Assembly (NCBI RefSeq): GCF_014203715.1
Contig: NZ_JACHJP010000011.1
Location: forward strand, 62,001 to 126,000
Reading direction: 5' to 3'
DNA from: Streptosporangium saharense
GTDB taxonomy: Bacteria > Actinomycetota > Actinomycetes > Streptosporangiales > Streptosporangiaceae
Length of the DNA stretch: 64,000 nucleotides
Position numbers and translations under genes: made by a program. The notes beneath the pieces are model-generated. The model was not told the DNA's origin. It searched no databases and saw nothing but the letters and a program-made list of their open reading frames with translations. Shown piece by piece: positions 16,052-23,719 of the stretch; the stretch's first letter is position 1, and each line of letters opens with the position of its first letter.

Positions 16052-17695
16052 ATGTCCGACGCGTCGTTCATCGTCTTCTCCAACGTCTCCTTCTCCTGGC
16101 CCGACGACACTCCGCTGTTCGAGGACCTGTCCTTCACCGTGGGCGGCGGCCGTACCGGACTCGTCGCCCCCAACGGGGCCGGCAAGAGCACCCTGCTCAA
16201 ACTCGCCGCGGGCGAGTACCGGCCCACCCGCGGCAGCGTGTCCGTCGAGGGCGTCCTCGGCTACCTGCCGCAGAACCTCCCCCTGACCGGCGGCCTGACC
16301 GTGGCCGAGGTCCTGGGCATCGCCCCGGTGATCAGTGCGCTGGACGCCATCGAGTCCGGCGACACCGCCGAGGAGCACTTCGCCACGGTCGGCAACGACT
16401 GGGACATCGAGGAACGCACCCGCACCCAGCTCGACCGACTCGGCCTGGGCGAGCTGTCCTTCGCCCGGCGCCTGGCCACCCTCAGCGGCGGCCAGATCGT
16501 CTCCCTGGGCCTGGCCGCGCAACTGCTGAGGCGCCCCGACGTGCTGCTGCTGGACGAGCCGACCAACAACCTCGACCTGGAGACCCGCCACCGCCTCTAC
16601 GGGGTGATCGAGAACTGGAACGGCTGCCTGCTGCTGGTCAGCCACGACCGGGCGCTGCTGGACCGCATGGACCGCATCGCCGAACTGGACCGGGGCGAGA
16701 TCCGCTCCTACGGCGGCGACTTCACCGCCTACGAGGAGGCCGTACGGGCCGCCCAGCAGGTCGCAGAGAAGAACGTCCGCACCGCCGAACAGGAGGTCAG
16801 GCGGGAGAAGCGGGAGATGCAGCAGGCCAGGGAACGGGCCGAGCGCCGCGCGGGCAACGCCGCCCGCAACCTGAAGAACGCCGGACTGCCGAAGATCTTC
16901 GCCGGGACGATGAAACGCAACGCCCAGGAGTCGGCGGCCCGTTCCCAGGAGACGCACGCCTCCCGGGTCGGCGACGCCAGGGCCCGCCTGGACGAGGCGG
17001 GCCGCGCCCTGCGCGAGGAGCAGAAGATCACCCTGGAGCTGCCCGGCACCGACGTCCCGGCGGGCCGTACGGTCTTCCTCGGCGAGCGGATGCAGGTCAG
17101 CTACGGCGAGCGTCCGCTGTTCGCCGGGCACGGCCTGGACCTGACGGTACGCGGCCCGGAGCGCATCGCCCTGACCGGCGCCAACGGAGGCGGCAAGTCC
17201 ACCCTGCTGCGGATCGTCAACGGCGACCTGACCCCGCAGGGCGCCACGGTCAGGAGGGCCGAGGGCCGTATCGCCTACCTGTCCCAGCGGCTCGACCTGC
17301 TGGAGGCGGAGTTGACAGTGGCCGAGAACCTGGCCGCGTTCGCGCCCGCCATGCCGCAGGCCGAGCGGATGAACCTGCTGGCCCGTTTCCTGTTCCGCGG
17401 CCCCCGCGCCCACCTGCCCGTCGGGGTGCTGTCGGGGGGTGAGCGGCTGCGCGCCACCCTGGCCTGCGTCCTGTACGCCGAACCCGCGCCCCAGCTTCTG
17501 CTGCTGGACGAGCCGACCAACAACCTCGACCTGGTCAGCGTCGGCCAGCTTGAGGCGGCGCTCAACGCCTACCGGGGGGCGTTCATCGTGGTCAGCCACG
17601 ACGAACGGTTCCTGACGGAGGTCGGCGTCGGCCGCTGGCTGCGCCTGTCCGGGGGGCGCCTGACCGAACAGGCGCCCCCCACCCCTCAGGGGTGA
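16052..17695 (+). CDS. ABC-F family ATP-binding protein
   Basis: 547 residues from ATG 16052 (GAGGT upstream); an in-frame start at 15968 would add 28 unlikely residues. It has two ABC domains and no membrane segments. Walker A lysines are Lys45 (PNGAGKST) and Lys382 (GANGGGKST); signatures are LSGGQ and LSGGE; each Walker B is followed by DEPTNNLDL. A charged alpha-helical linker lies at about 230-330. ABC-F proteins bind the ribosomal E site and either rescue translation or eject antibiotics. The long leader with two tiny ORFs points to an inducible, antibiotic-type member. The drug class is not predictable. Confidence 0.9.
   Translation: MSDASFIVFSNVSFSWPDDTPLFEDLSFTVGGGRTGLVAPNGAGKSTLLKLAAGEYRPTRGSVSVEGVLGYLPQNLPLTGGLTVAEVLGIAPVISALDAIESGDTAEEHFATVGNDWDIEERTRTQLDRLGLGELSFARRLATLSGGQIVSLGLAAQLLRRPDVLLLDEPTNNLDLETRHRLYGVIENWNGCLLLVSHDRALLDRMDRIAELDRGEIRSYGGDFTAYEEAVRAAQQVAEKNVRTAEQEVRREKREMQQARERAERRAGNAARNLKNAGLPKIFAGTMKRNAQESAARSQETHASRVGDARARLDEAGRALREEQKITLELPGTDVPAGRTVFLGERMQVSYGERPLFAGHGLDLTVRGPERIALTGANGGGKSTLLRIVNGDLTPQGATVRRAEGRIAYLSQRLDLLEAELTVAENLAAFAPAMPQAERMNLLARFLFRGPRAHLPVGVLSGGERLRATLACVLYAEPAPQLLLLDEPTNNLDLVSVGQLEAALNAYRGAFIVVSHDERFLTEVGVGRWLRLSGGRLTEQAPPTPQG
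17651..17693. terminator. Bidirectional double hairpin between convergent genes
   Basis: A 12-base-pair perfect stem (GGGGGGCGCCTG, loop ACCGAA) at 17651-17680 is followed by ACCCC-TCA-GGGGT at 17681-17693. The helicase stop codon lies in the second hairpin and the ABC-F stop codon (17693-17695) begins at its last base. It should end transcription from both sides. Confidence 0.75.
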
Positions 17696-20115
17696 ACGCT
17701 CAGGTGCTCAAGCACGGCGGGGACCTCGCCCGGGTGCAGGACGGCGAGGCGTTCGGTGGCGCGGGTCAGCGCCACGTACAGGTCGTTGAGGCCGTGCGGC
17801 GACCCGTCGAGCACCCCCTGGGGGTCGGCCAGCACCACCGAGTCGAACTCCAGCCCCTTGGCTTGGCGGGCCGTCAGCACCACGACGCGCCGCTCCAAAT
17901 CGGGTTCGGCCCCCCAGGAGGCGTCGGGTACGGCGGCGCGCACGGCCTCGGCCAGGCGTGCCAGGTCCCGGCCCGGGGCGATCACCGCGACGCTTCCCGT
18001 CCCGGCCGCCGCCTCCCGCGCCGCCAGCGCGGCCACCGCGCCGGGCAGGCCGTCCTCCTCGACCCGGGCCCGCCACGGCCGGACGCCTCCGGCGCGTACG
18101 GCGCGCGCCACCTCCAGTTCGGGGTGGATCGCGGTGAGGACCCGTTCTGAGGCGGACATGACCTCGGCGGAGGTGCGGTAGTTGACGGTGAGCCGCTCAA
18201 GCCGCCAGCGCTCCCCGAAGAACGGCTCCAGCGCCTGCGACCACGACAGAGCCCCGGCCACCTGGCCGCTCTGGGCCATGTCGCCGACCACCGTGAAGGA
18301 ACGGGTGGGGCAGCGCCGCAGGAGCAGACGCCAGGCCATGGGTGAGACCTCCTGGGCCTCGTCCACGATCACGTGACCGAAGGCCCACGTCCGGTCGGCC
18401 GCGGCCCGTTCGGCGACGGTGCGCAGGTCGTCGCCCTCCTGACGGTCGGCGAACTGCTCGGCGCCCAGGAAGTCGGCGGCGCTGAGAAGTTCGGCCTCGT
18501 CGAGGTTCTCCTCCTCCGCCGCCCGGGAGCCACGCGCGATGTCCAGCACCCCCTGGGCGTACTCGATGCGCCTGGCGTGCTCCCTGGCCCTCCTGGCCTG
18601 TTCGGCGCGGCGGTCCTCGCCGAGCAGTTCGGCCGCCTCGTCCAACAGCGGCACGTCCGCCGGGCTCCAGCCGCCGCCGGGCTCGCGCAGCAGCAGCTCC
18701 CGCTCGTCGGCGGTCAACCGCGGCGCGGCCTCAGCGAGGCCGCGGGGGTCGGCGAACAGTTCCTCAAGCAGCCGCTGCGGGGTCAGCGCGGGCCACAGCC
18801 ACTCCAGCAGCGCCCGCACCTGCGGGTCGTACGGCAACGCCTTCAGCCAGGCCCGTTCGGCCGCCTCGAACTCGGCGTGTTCGTGCTCGCGCGGGTCGGA
18901 CGGCGGCGCGTCCCCGAAGATCCCGGCCAGGTCCCTGGCCACGTCCCGCTCCAGCGCCGCCGTGTCGAGGTGACCGGCGAGGTCGGCCTCGATCTGCTCC
19001 TCAAGCCCGGCGACCACGCCCGCCATGCGGCGGGCCAGCTCCTCCACGACGATCCGGTGGAAGCGGGGACGGGCGAGGTTGTGCGGCAGCCCGTCGGCCA
19101 GGGCCCGCTCGGCCGCGCCGGTCAGCAGCTCGGGTTCCAGGGTCAGCCGCTCGCCCTCGACGACCACCTCGACGGGCCCGCCGACCTGCGCCTGACGGGC
19201 CCGTACGGCGGCGGCGACCACCTCGGCCATCGCCAGCCGCCCCTTGACCTCGGCGACCGCGGCGTCCTCCCGTTCGCGGGCCGTGACGCCGGGGAACAGC
19301 TCCCCGACCGTGGCCAGCAGCACGCTGCTCTCCCCCAGGCCCGGCAGGACCTGGCTGATGTAGCTGAGGAACACCGGGTTGGGGCCGACCACCAGCACCC
19401 CGCGCTCGTCGAGGCGGGGGTGGCTGTAGAGCAGGTAGGCGGCCCGGTGCAGCGCCACGACGGTCTTGCCGGTGCCGGGGCCGCCCTGCACGACCAGCAC
19501 CCCGGCGTGCGGGGAGCGGATGATGCGGTCCTGCTCGGACTGCAGGGTGGCCACGACGTCACGCATCCGGCCGGTCCGCTCGGCCCGCAGCGCCGCCAGC
19601 AGCGCGGCCTCCCCGCACAGCTCCACATCCGCCGGGGCGGGGGCGGTGCCGTCCAGCAGTTCGTCGTCGACCCGCACCACCCTGCGCTCACGGGTGTGCA
19701 GGTGGCGGCGCAGCCGTACACCCTGGGGGGCGGCGGTGGTCGCGGTGTAGAAGGCGCGGGCGGCGGGCGCCCGCCAGTCGATCAGGAGCGGCTCCTCCTC
19801 GCCCTCGGCGCCGCGCACCCCGATCCGGCCCAGGTAGCGGCGGCTGCCGTCTGTCGTGTCGAGCCTGCCGAAGCACAGCCCGTTCTCTGCGGCGTCGAAG
19901 GCGGCCAGCCTGCGGTTCAGGCGGCCGACCGCCGCGCCGCGCTCGGCCTGCGCCTGCGCCGTCTGCGCCTGTTCGCGTAACACCCCGGCCAGTTCCCGCG
20001 CGAGCCGCTCACGGTGGATGTCGACCTGGGAGTGCAGCATGGCCACATAGGCCTGCTCGCGCTCGATCTCCGACTGTTCTGACGGCTGTGACTGCACCGG
20101 CACGGAAGAAGACAA
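17686..20115 (-). CDS. HelD-like superfamily 1 helicase / RNA polymerase recycling ATPase
   Basis: 809 residues from a TTG with GGAG upstream (GTG 20103 is an alternative). The N-terminus is a long charged helical arm (about 1-90), as in HelD proteins that reach into RNA polymerase channels. Walker A is GGPGTGKT with Lys217; motif II is VDEAQEVSPMAW; QSEQDRIIR precedes the ATP site as the Q-motif-like region. The C-terminus has the UvrD-type ARQAKGLEFDSVVL. HelD family proteins release stalled RNA polymerase, and the actinomycete HelR branch gives rifamycin tolerance. No rifamycin-associated element was seen upstream, so that role is unproven. Confidence 0.87.
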   Translation of the reverse strand: MSSSVPVQSQPSEQSEIEREQAYVAMLHSQVDIHRERLARELAGVLREQAQTAQAQAERGAAVGRLNRRLAAFDAAENGLCFGRLDTTDGSRRYLGRIGVRGAEGEEEPLLIDWRAPAARAFYTATTAAPQGVRLRRHLHTRERRVVRVDDELLDGTAPAPADVELCGEAALLAALRAERTGRMRDVVATLQSEQDRIIRSPHAGVLVVQGGPGTGKTVVALHRAAYLLYSHPRLDERGVLVVGPNPVFLSYISQVLPGLGESSVLLATVGELFPGVTAREREDAAVAEVKGRLAMAEVVAAAVRARQAQVGGPVEVVVEGERLTLEPELLTGAAERALADGLPHNLARPRFHRIVVEELARRMAGVVAGLEEQIEADLAGHLDTAALERDVARDLAGIFGDAPPSDPREHEHAEFEAAERAWLKALPYDPQVRALLEWLWPALTPQRLLEELFADPRGLAEAAPRLTADERELLLREPGGGWSPADVPLLDEAAELLGEDRRAEQARRAREHARRIEYAQGVLDIARGSRAAEEENLDEAELLSAADFLGAEQFADRQEGDDLRTVAERAAADRTWAFGHVIVDEAQEVSPMAWRLLLRRCPTRSFTVVGDMAQSGQVAGALSWSQALEPFFGERWRLERLTVNYRTSAEVMSASERVLTAIHPELEVARAVRAGGVRPWRARVEEDGLPGAVAALAAREAAAGTGSVAVIAPGRDLARLAEAVRAAVPDASWGAEPDLERRVVVLTARQAKGLEFDSVVLADPQGVLDGSPHGLNDLYVALTRATERLAVLHPGEVPAVLEHLSVHP

Positions 20116-20433
20116 GACTGCTCCAAGGCCAGGGAACGGGGTTCGGCACCGGGGATCCTCGGTGTGCGCCCCACAGGTTCGCACGCTTCGGCCACAAATG
20201 CGAGCCGCGCTGAACGGCCGATCACCATGGAGGGGAGGGCGTCTCCGGCCCGGACGGCGATATCCGTGGCAGGGTGTTTCCTCCCCCGCACCCACCGCGA
20301 GGAAAACCCGATCCACGACACCGCCGGAATGGCGGAACACCATTATATCAGGCCGTTAACGCCCTTTATGGCGTTTTCGCTTCGAGAAAAAAGGGTTCGC
20401 CTTTTCGAGAACGCCGGAGACGGGACCGCGGGC
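20116..20433. other. 318-base intergenic region, AT-rich centre
   Basis: It carries the promoter region of the HelD-like gene and two hairpins near 20358-20405. No gene was recognised. No GGGGCTTGC-type rifamycin-associated palindrome was found. Confidence 0.55.
20358..20405 (-). terminator. Two hairpins downstream of the DUF4328 gene
   Basis: On the minus strand the first is AAAAGG-CGAAC-CCTTTT followed by further Ts (20389-20405), a U-tract terminator close behind the stop at 20434. The second is AACGCC-N6-GGCGTT (20358-20375). U-tract terminators are rare in this window. Confidence 0.6.
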
Positions 20434-21135
20434 TCAGTACGCCTGGGGCGCCAGCAGGCGCCAGCGTTCCTGGGCGGTGGTGATGTTCATGACGACCAGC
20501 ACGGCCAGCACCGCGCTGACCACGTACGGGGCGGCGAACCAGATGTCGACCCTGGCGGTGGCCACGATCGCCTCCAGGCTGTCGTCCCTGGCCGCGGCCC
20601 GCTGGAAGAGCATGGAGCCGAAGGTGGCGACCAACCACAGCAGCCACCAGAACCGCACCAGCGGCGAGCGGGGAGCCCTGTTCAGCGCCTCGGACCCCAG
20701 GTCGGGCGGCAGGTTCCGCGGCGAGGAGGTCGCCCAGACGTCATCGACGATCTGCAACGGGTACCAGAGGTTCACGATCGGGATGACCCACGAGAAGACC
20801 ACCAGGCCGCGGCTTCTGCGGTGCGGGATCGGGGTGATCGCCTCGGCGTTGCACCGCGCCCGGTACAGCCAGACCACGAACATGACGCCCGTGAGGACGT
20901 ACACGGCCAGCTGCGTCAGCCCGGCGAAACCGTACCAGGTGTCGTTGGCCGTCAGCGTCTCCACGTTCGCCGACTCCGGGTCGTCGATGACCCCGGAGAC
21001 CAGGGACACCCGCTGGATGGAGACCACCAGCACGAGGAGTTCGAGCAGCGCGCACAGTCCCAGCAGGACCACGACCGTCAGGGCCAGGCCACGGATCGGC
21101 CGCACCGGCGCGGGAGGGGGAGGAAAGGGTTGCAC
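20434..21135 (-). CDS. DUF4328 multi-pass membrane protein
   Basis: 233 residues from a GTG with AGGACGG upstream. A short Pro-rich N-terminus is followed by about five to six hydrophobic helices. The conserved core FVVWLYRARCNAEAI and FSWVIPIVNLWYPLQIVDDVW is diagnostic of DUF4328, common in actinomycetes, function unknown. It stands alone between two terminator-like regions. Confidence 0.85.
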   Translation of the reverse strand: MQPFPPPPAPVRPIRGLALTVVVLLGLCALLELLVLVVSIQRVSLVSGVIDDPESANVETLTANDTWYGFAGLTQLAVYVLTGVMFVVWLYRARCNAEAITPIPHRRSRGLVVFSWVIPIVNLWYPLQIVDDVWATSSPRNLPPDLGSEALNRAPRSPLVRFWWLLWLVATFGSMLFQRAAARDDSLEAIVATARVDIWFAAPYVVSAVLAVLVVMNITTAQERWRLLAPQAY

Positions 21136-21264
21136 GTTCCGTCCTTCGTATGATCATCGAATGGGACGGAACAGTATCGCGGCACCTTTCCCCCACCGCC
21201 ATTGAAATTATTTATCGGACAATTGATATTCCGTTTCCAGTCTCCGCGAAACGTTTTCCCCGCG

Positions 21265-21747
21265 TCATCGGGTCGGGACGGTCGGGATGACCGGAACCAG
21301 GCGGAACATGCCCGTCATGAGCTCCGGCGGCTCCTGCTGTTCGGGGACGAGCCCCGCCACGGCCCGCAGCACGTCGGTGACGGTCACCATCCCCGCCAGC
21401 CTGGCCGCGTCGTTCAGCACCGGGATGGCGCTCACCCCGGCGCCGACCATCGCCGCGGCGGCCTCGGCCAGGCTCGCGCCGAGCGTGGTGCGCGGGCAGC
21501 GGCGCCCGGAGACCAGGGTGTGGACGTGGACGTGGGACTGCTCGATCGGGCCTCCCGACCAGTGCGAGGCGAGGTCCTCGCGGGTCAGCACGCCGTACAG
21601 GCGCCCTGTGGTGTCGACGACCGGCAGGTGGTGGACGCCGGCGCGGCGCATGATCTCCCAGGCCAGCAGGGGCGACTCGTCGGGCGGGACGGCGACCAGG
21701 GTGCGGCTCATCACCCGCGCCACGGTGAGGTCCTTGACGTCGCTCAT
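21265..21747 (-). CDS. CBS-pair protein
   Basis: 160 residues with two CBS motifs (VARVMSRTLVAVPPDES, LYGVLTREDLA; SLAEAAAAMVGAGVSAIPVLN, GMVTVTDVL). There is no BON domain, unlike the paralogue at 10055. Its ATG overlaps the usp stop (ATGA), repeating the usp-CBS coupling seen at 10.6 kb. It probably senses adenylates and partners with Usp (inference). Confidence 0.85.
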   Translation of the reverse strand: MSDVKDLTVARVMSRTLVAVPPDESPLLAWEIMRRAGVHHLPVVDTTGRLYGVLTREDLASHWSGGPIEQSHVHVHTLVSGRRCPRTTLGASLAEAAAAMVGAGVSAIPVLNDAARLAGMVTVTDVLRAVAGLVPEQQEPPELMTGMFRLVPVIPTVPTR

Positions 21748-22610
21748 GCCTCACCCCTCGGGCGCACGACGGCCACGGGGCAGCGGGCGTGGTGCAGCAC
21801 CCCGTGGCTGACGGAGCCGAGCGCGGCCGAACCGACCCTGCCCAGGCCCCGCGAGCCGACGACGACCAGGTCGGCCGTCTGCGACGCCTCGCACAGCACC
21901 GCGACCGGATGCCCGATGACGACCGTCTGCCTGATCTCGACCTGCGGGTAGCGCTCGCGCCACGGCTCCAGCGTCTCGGCGGCCAGGCGCTTCTCGGTGA
22001 CGAAGGCGTCGTCGATCAGCGAGGTGTAAGCCGCGGCGTACGGCCCCAGGACGGGCGCCTGCACCGTGTGGACGGCGTGCAGGGCGGCCTTGCGCATCAC
22101 GGCCTCCTCGAAGGCGTACCGGAAGACCGCCTCCGGCGCGGGAGGGCCGTCGAAACCGACGACGATCTCGTCGTGGACGTGCCGCTGGGTCTTCCTGACC
22201 ACGACCACCGGGGCGGCCACGTGACCGGCCAGGGCGAGCGAGACCGACCCGAGCAGCAGCCCGGTGAACCCGCCCAGCCCCCGGCTGCCCAGCACCAGCT
22301 CCTCGGCGTCCTCGGCCTCACGCCGCAGCACGTCGGAGGCCTTGCCCCGCTCACGCACCGTCTCGATCTCCAGGTCGGGGGCGTGCGAGCGGGCCAGGGA
22401 GAGCGCCGCATCGAGGATCTCCTGGCAGTACTCGGCCATCGAGTCACGGAAACCCGGCGGTGTCTGCAGCGGGATGTCGTAGATCCAGGGCGCGCACACG
22501 TGGACGATCCGCAGCGGACGCCCCCGGCGCACGGCGTCGTCGGCGGCCCACTCGACCGCGGCCTGTGAGGAAGGCGAGCCGTCCACGCCCACCACTACAT
22601 GTGCTGTCAT
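21744..22610 (-). CDS. Universal stress protein, two tandem Usp domains
   Basis: 288 residues from an ATG behind GAGGAGG. Both domains keep the nucleotide-binding signature: GSRGLGGFTGLLLGSVS and GSRGLGRVGSAALGSVS. First gene of a usp-CBS operon. An opposed pair of GGGAC boxes (22666-22701) lies about 60-90 bases upstream. Confidence 0.88.
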   Translation of the reverse strand: MTAHVVVGVDGSPSSQAAVEWAADDAVRRGRPLRIVHVCAPWIYDIPLQTPPGFRDSMAEYCQEILDAALSLARSHAPDLEIETVRERGKASDVLRREAEDAEELVLGSRGLGGFTGLLLGSVSLALAGHVAAPVVVVRKTQRHVHDEIVVGFDGPPAPEAVFRYAFEEAVMRKAALHAVHTVQAPVLGPYAAAYTSLIDDAFVTEKRLAAETLEPWRERYPQVEIRQTVVIGHPVAVLCEASQTADLVVVGSRGLGRVGSAALGSVSHGVLHHARCPVAVVRPRGEA

Positions 22611-22665
22611 GTCTCCTCCTCGGTTCTCCCCCTCTATCCGACCGCTTCGCCCCCCTTCGGCGCAG

Positions 22666-22701
22666 CGGCCGAAAGACCCGACCGTGAGGGACTTCCGGCC
22701 C
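22666..22701. promoter_or_regulatory. Paired DevR/DosR-like boxes upstream of usp
   Basis: CGGCCGAAAGACCC (22666-22679) and GGGACTTCCGGCCC (22688-22701) form an imperfect inverted repeat (11 of 14) with an 8-base spacer, the same geometry as 11636-11671. They lie between the usp start and the MDMPI gene's 3' end. Confidence 0.55.
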
Positions 22702-22722
22702 GCCCGCCCCGTACGGCCCAGC

Positions 22723-23556
22723 TCACCCGAAGCCGATCCGGTCCAGCCAGAAGTCCAGCAGCCACTCGTCGCCGAGGATCTCCACCCCGCCTCCCCTGGC
22801 GGGGCGCCTGCGGTAGACGACCAGCAGCAGGGCGGTCAGCGGGCCGTGCAGGGCGACGGCCGCCCGTTCGCGCCCCCTGCGGCAGACGACGGTGTCGCCG
22901 GTGAGGTCCACCACCCACTCCGCGCCCGCCTGCACCCCCGCGTCGGTGGCGTGCAACCGGATCGTACGGCCCGGCCCCAGCAGCTCCCGCTGCCTGGGGT
23001 TGACGTCGAGCATCTGCGGCAGGGACGCCAGCTCCATCCACTCGTCGAGGGCGTCGACGGCGATCTCCTGCCCCGCGGTGAACTCCCGCCCCGTAGCCAG
23101 GGTGGCGTCGGCCCGGTGCACGAGCGTCTCGTGCGCGAAACGCCGGGCCCAGAACCCCGGCGTCTCCGTCTCCACGGGCACCCACGTGCGCGCGTGCGGC
23201 CCGGCCTCACGCAGCGTTTCGGCGAGCTGACGCGCCCCCTCGGCGAGCCAGCCGTCGAGCTGGGCCGCGTCCTGCGGGACGTCGGCGGGCAGGTCGCGCA
23301 GCGCGGTGTCCGGCGGCGGCGCGCTCGCCCTGGTGCGCACGATCGTCTCGGCCCAGCGGTGGCCGTGACCGACGTGCCGCAGCAACTGGGCGAGGTTCCA
23401 CTCCGGGCAGGAGGGCACGGGGGCCGCCAGGTCCGCCCCCGCCACGGCCGCCCTGAGCTGGTCGGTCTGCGTGACGATCTCGGCGCAGTGCCGGTCGTGG
23501 CCCAGGGGAATCGGCCCGGAGAGGGCGGCGCCGCCTGCCGGGATCGGCTTGTTCAT
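22723..23556 (-). CDS. Mycothiol-dependent maleylpyruvate isomerase-like (DinB fold) protein
   Basis: 277 residues from ATG 23556 (an upstream in-frame GTG region looks non-coding). The N-terminal helical bundle has PVPSCPEWNLAQLLRHVGHGHRW, the conserved Trp and His pattern of the MDMPI family; FAHETLVHRADA supplies further metal-type histidines. The C-terminal domain resembles the family's sterol-carrier-like domain. Mycothiol is made only by actinobacteria. The specific reaction is not predictable. Confidence 0.83.
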   Translation of the reverse strand: MNKPIPAGGAALSGPIPLGHDRHCAEIVTQTDQLRAAVAGADLAAPVPSCPEWNLAQLLRHVGHGHRWAETIVRTRASAPPPDTALRDLPADVPQDAAQLDGWLAEGARQLAETLREAGPHARTWVPVETETPGFWARRFAHETLVHRADATLATGREFTAGQEIAVDALDEWMELASLPQMLDVNPRQRELLGPGRTIRLHATDAGVQAGAEWVVDLTGDTVVCRRGRERAAVALHGPLTALLLVVYRRRPARGGGVEILGDEWLLDFWLDRIGFG

Positions 23557-23697
23557 GGGTGTCGCTTTCTGCTCGCCTACGGTCGGCCGGCCGGACCCCC
23601 ACGGCGAAACCCCCGCCACGTTACGCGTCTGACCGGTGACGCTAAGCTACCGACTCGGCCGCCGCGACAGCCCGCACCCGCACCCCGGCGGCGCGCC

Positions 23698-23719
23698 GTC
23701 AGTAGGCAGTCAGTAGGCA
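23698..23719. repeat. Tandem 11-base duplication at the Eis stop codon
   Basis: GTCAGTAGGCA occurs twice in direct tandem. The copy nearer the gene encodes the last residues and the stop; the other copy lies just outside. Loss or gain of a copy would leave the protein end unchanged. Confidence 0.7.

Noticed and set aside
20116..20280. Search for a rifamycin-associated element before the HelD-like gene
   Set aside because: No GGGGCTTGC-type palindrome was found. GTGCG...CGCAC near 20162-20185 is short and does not fit.
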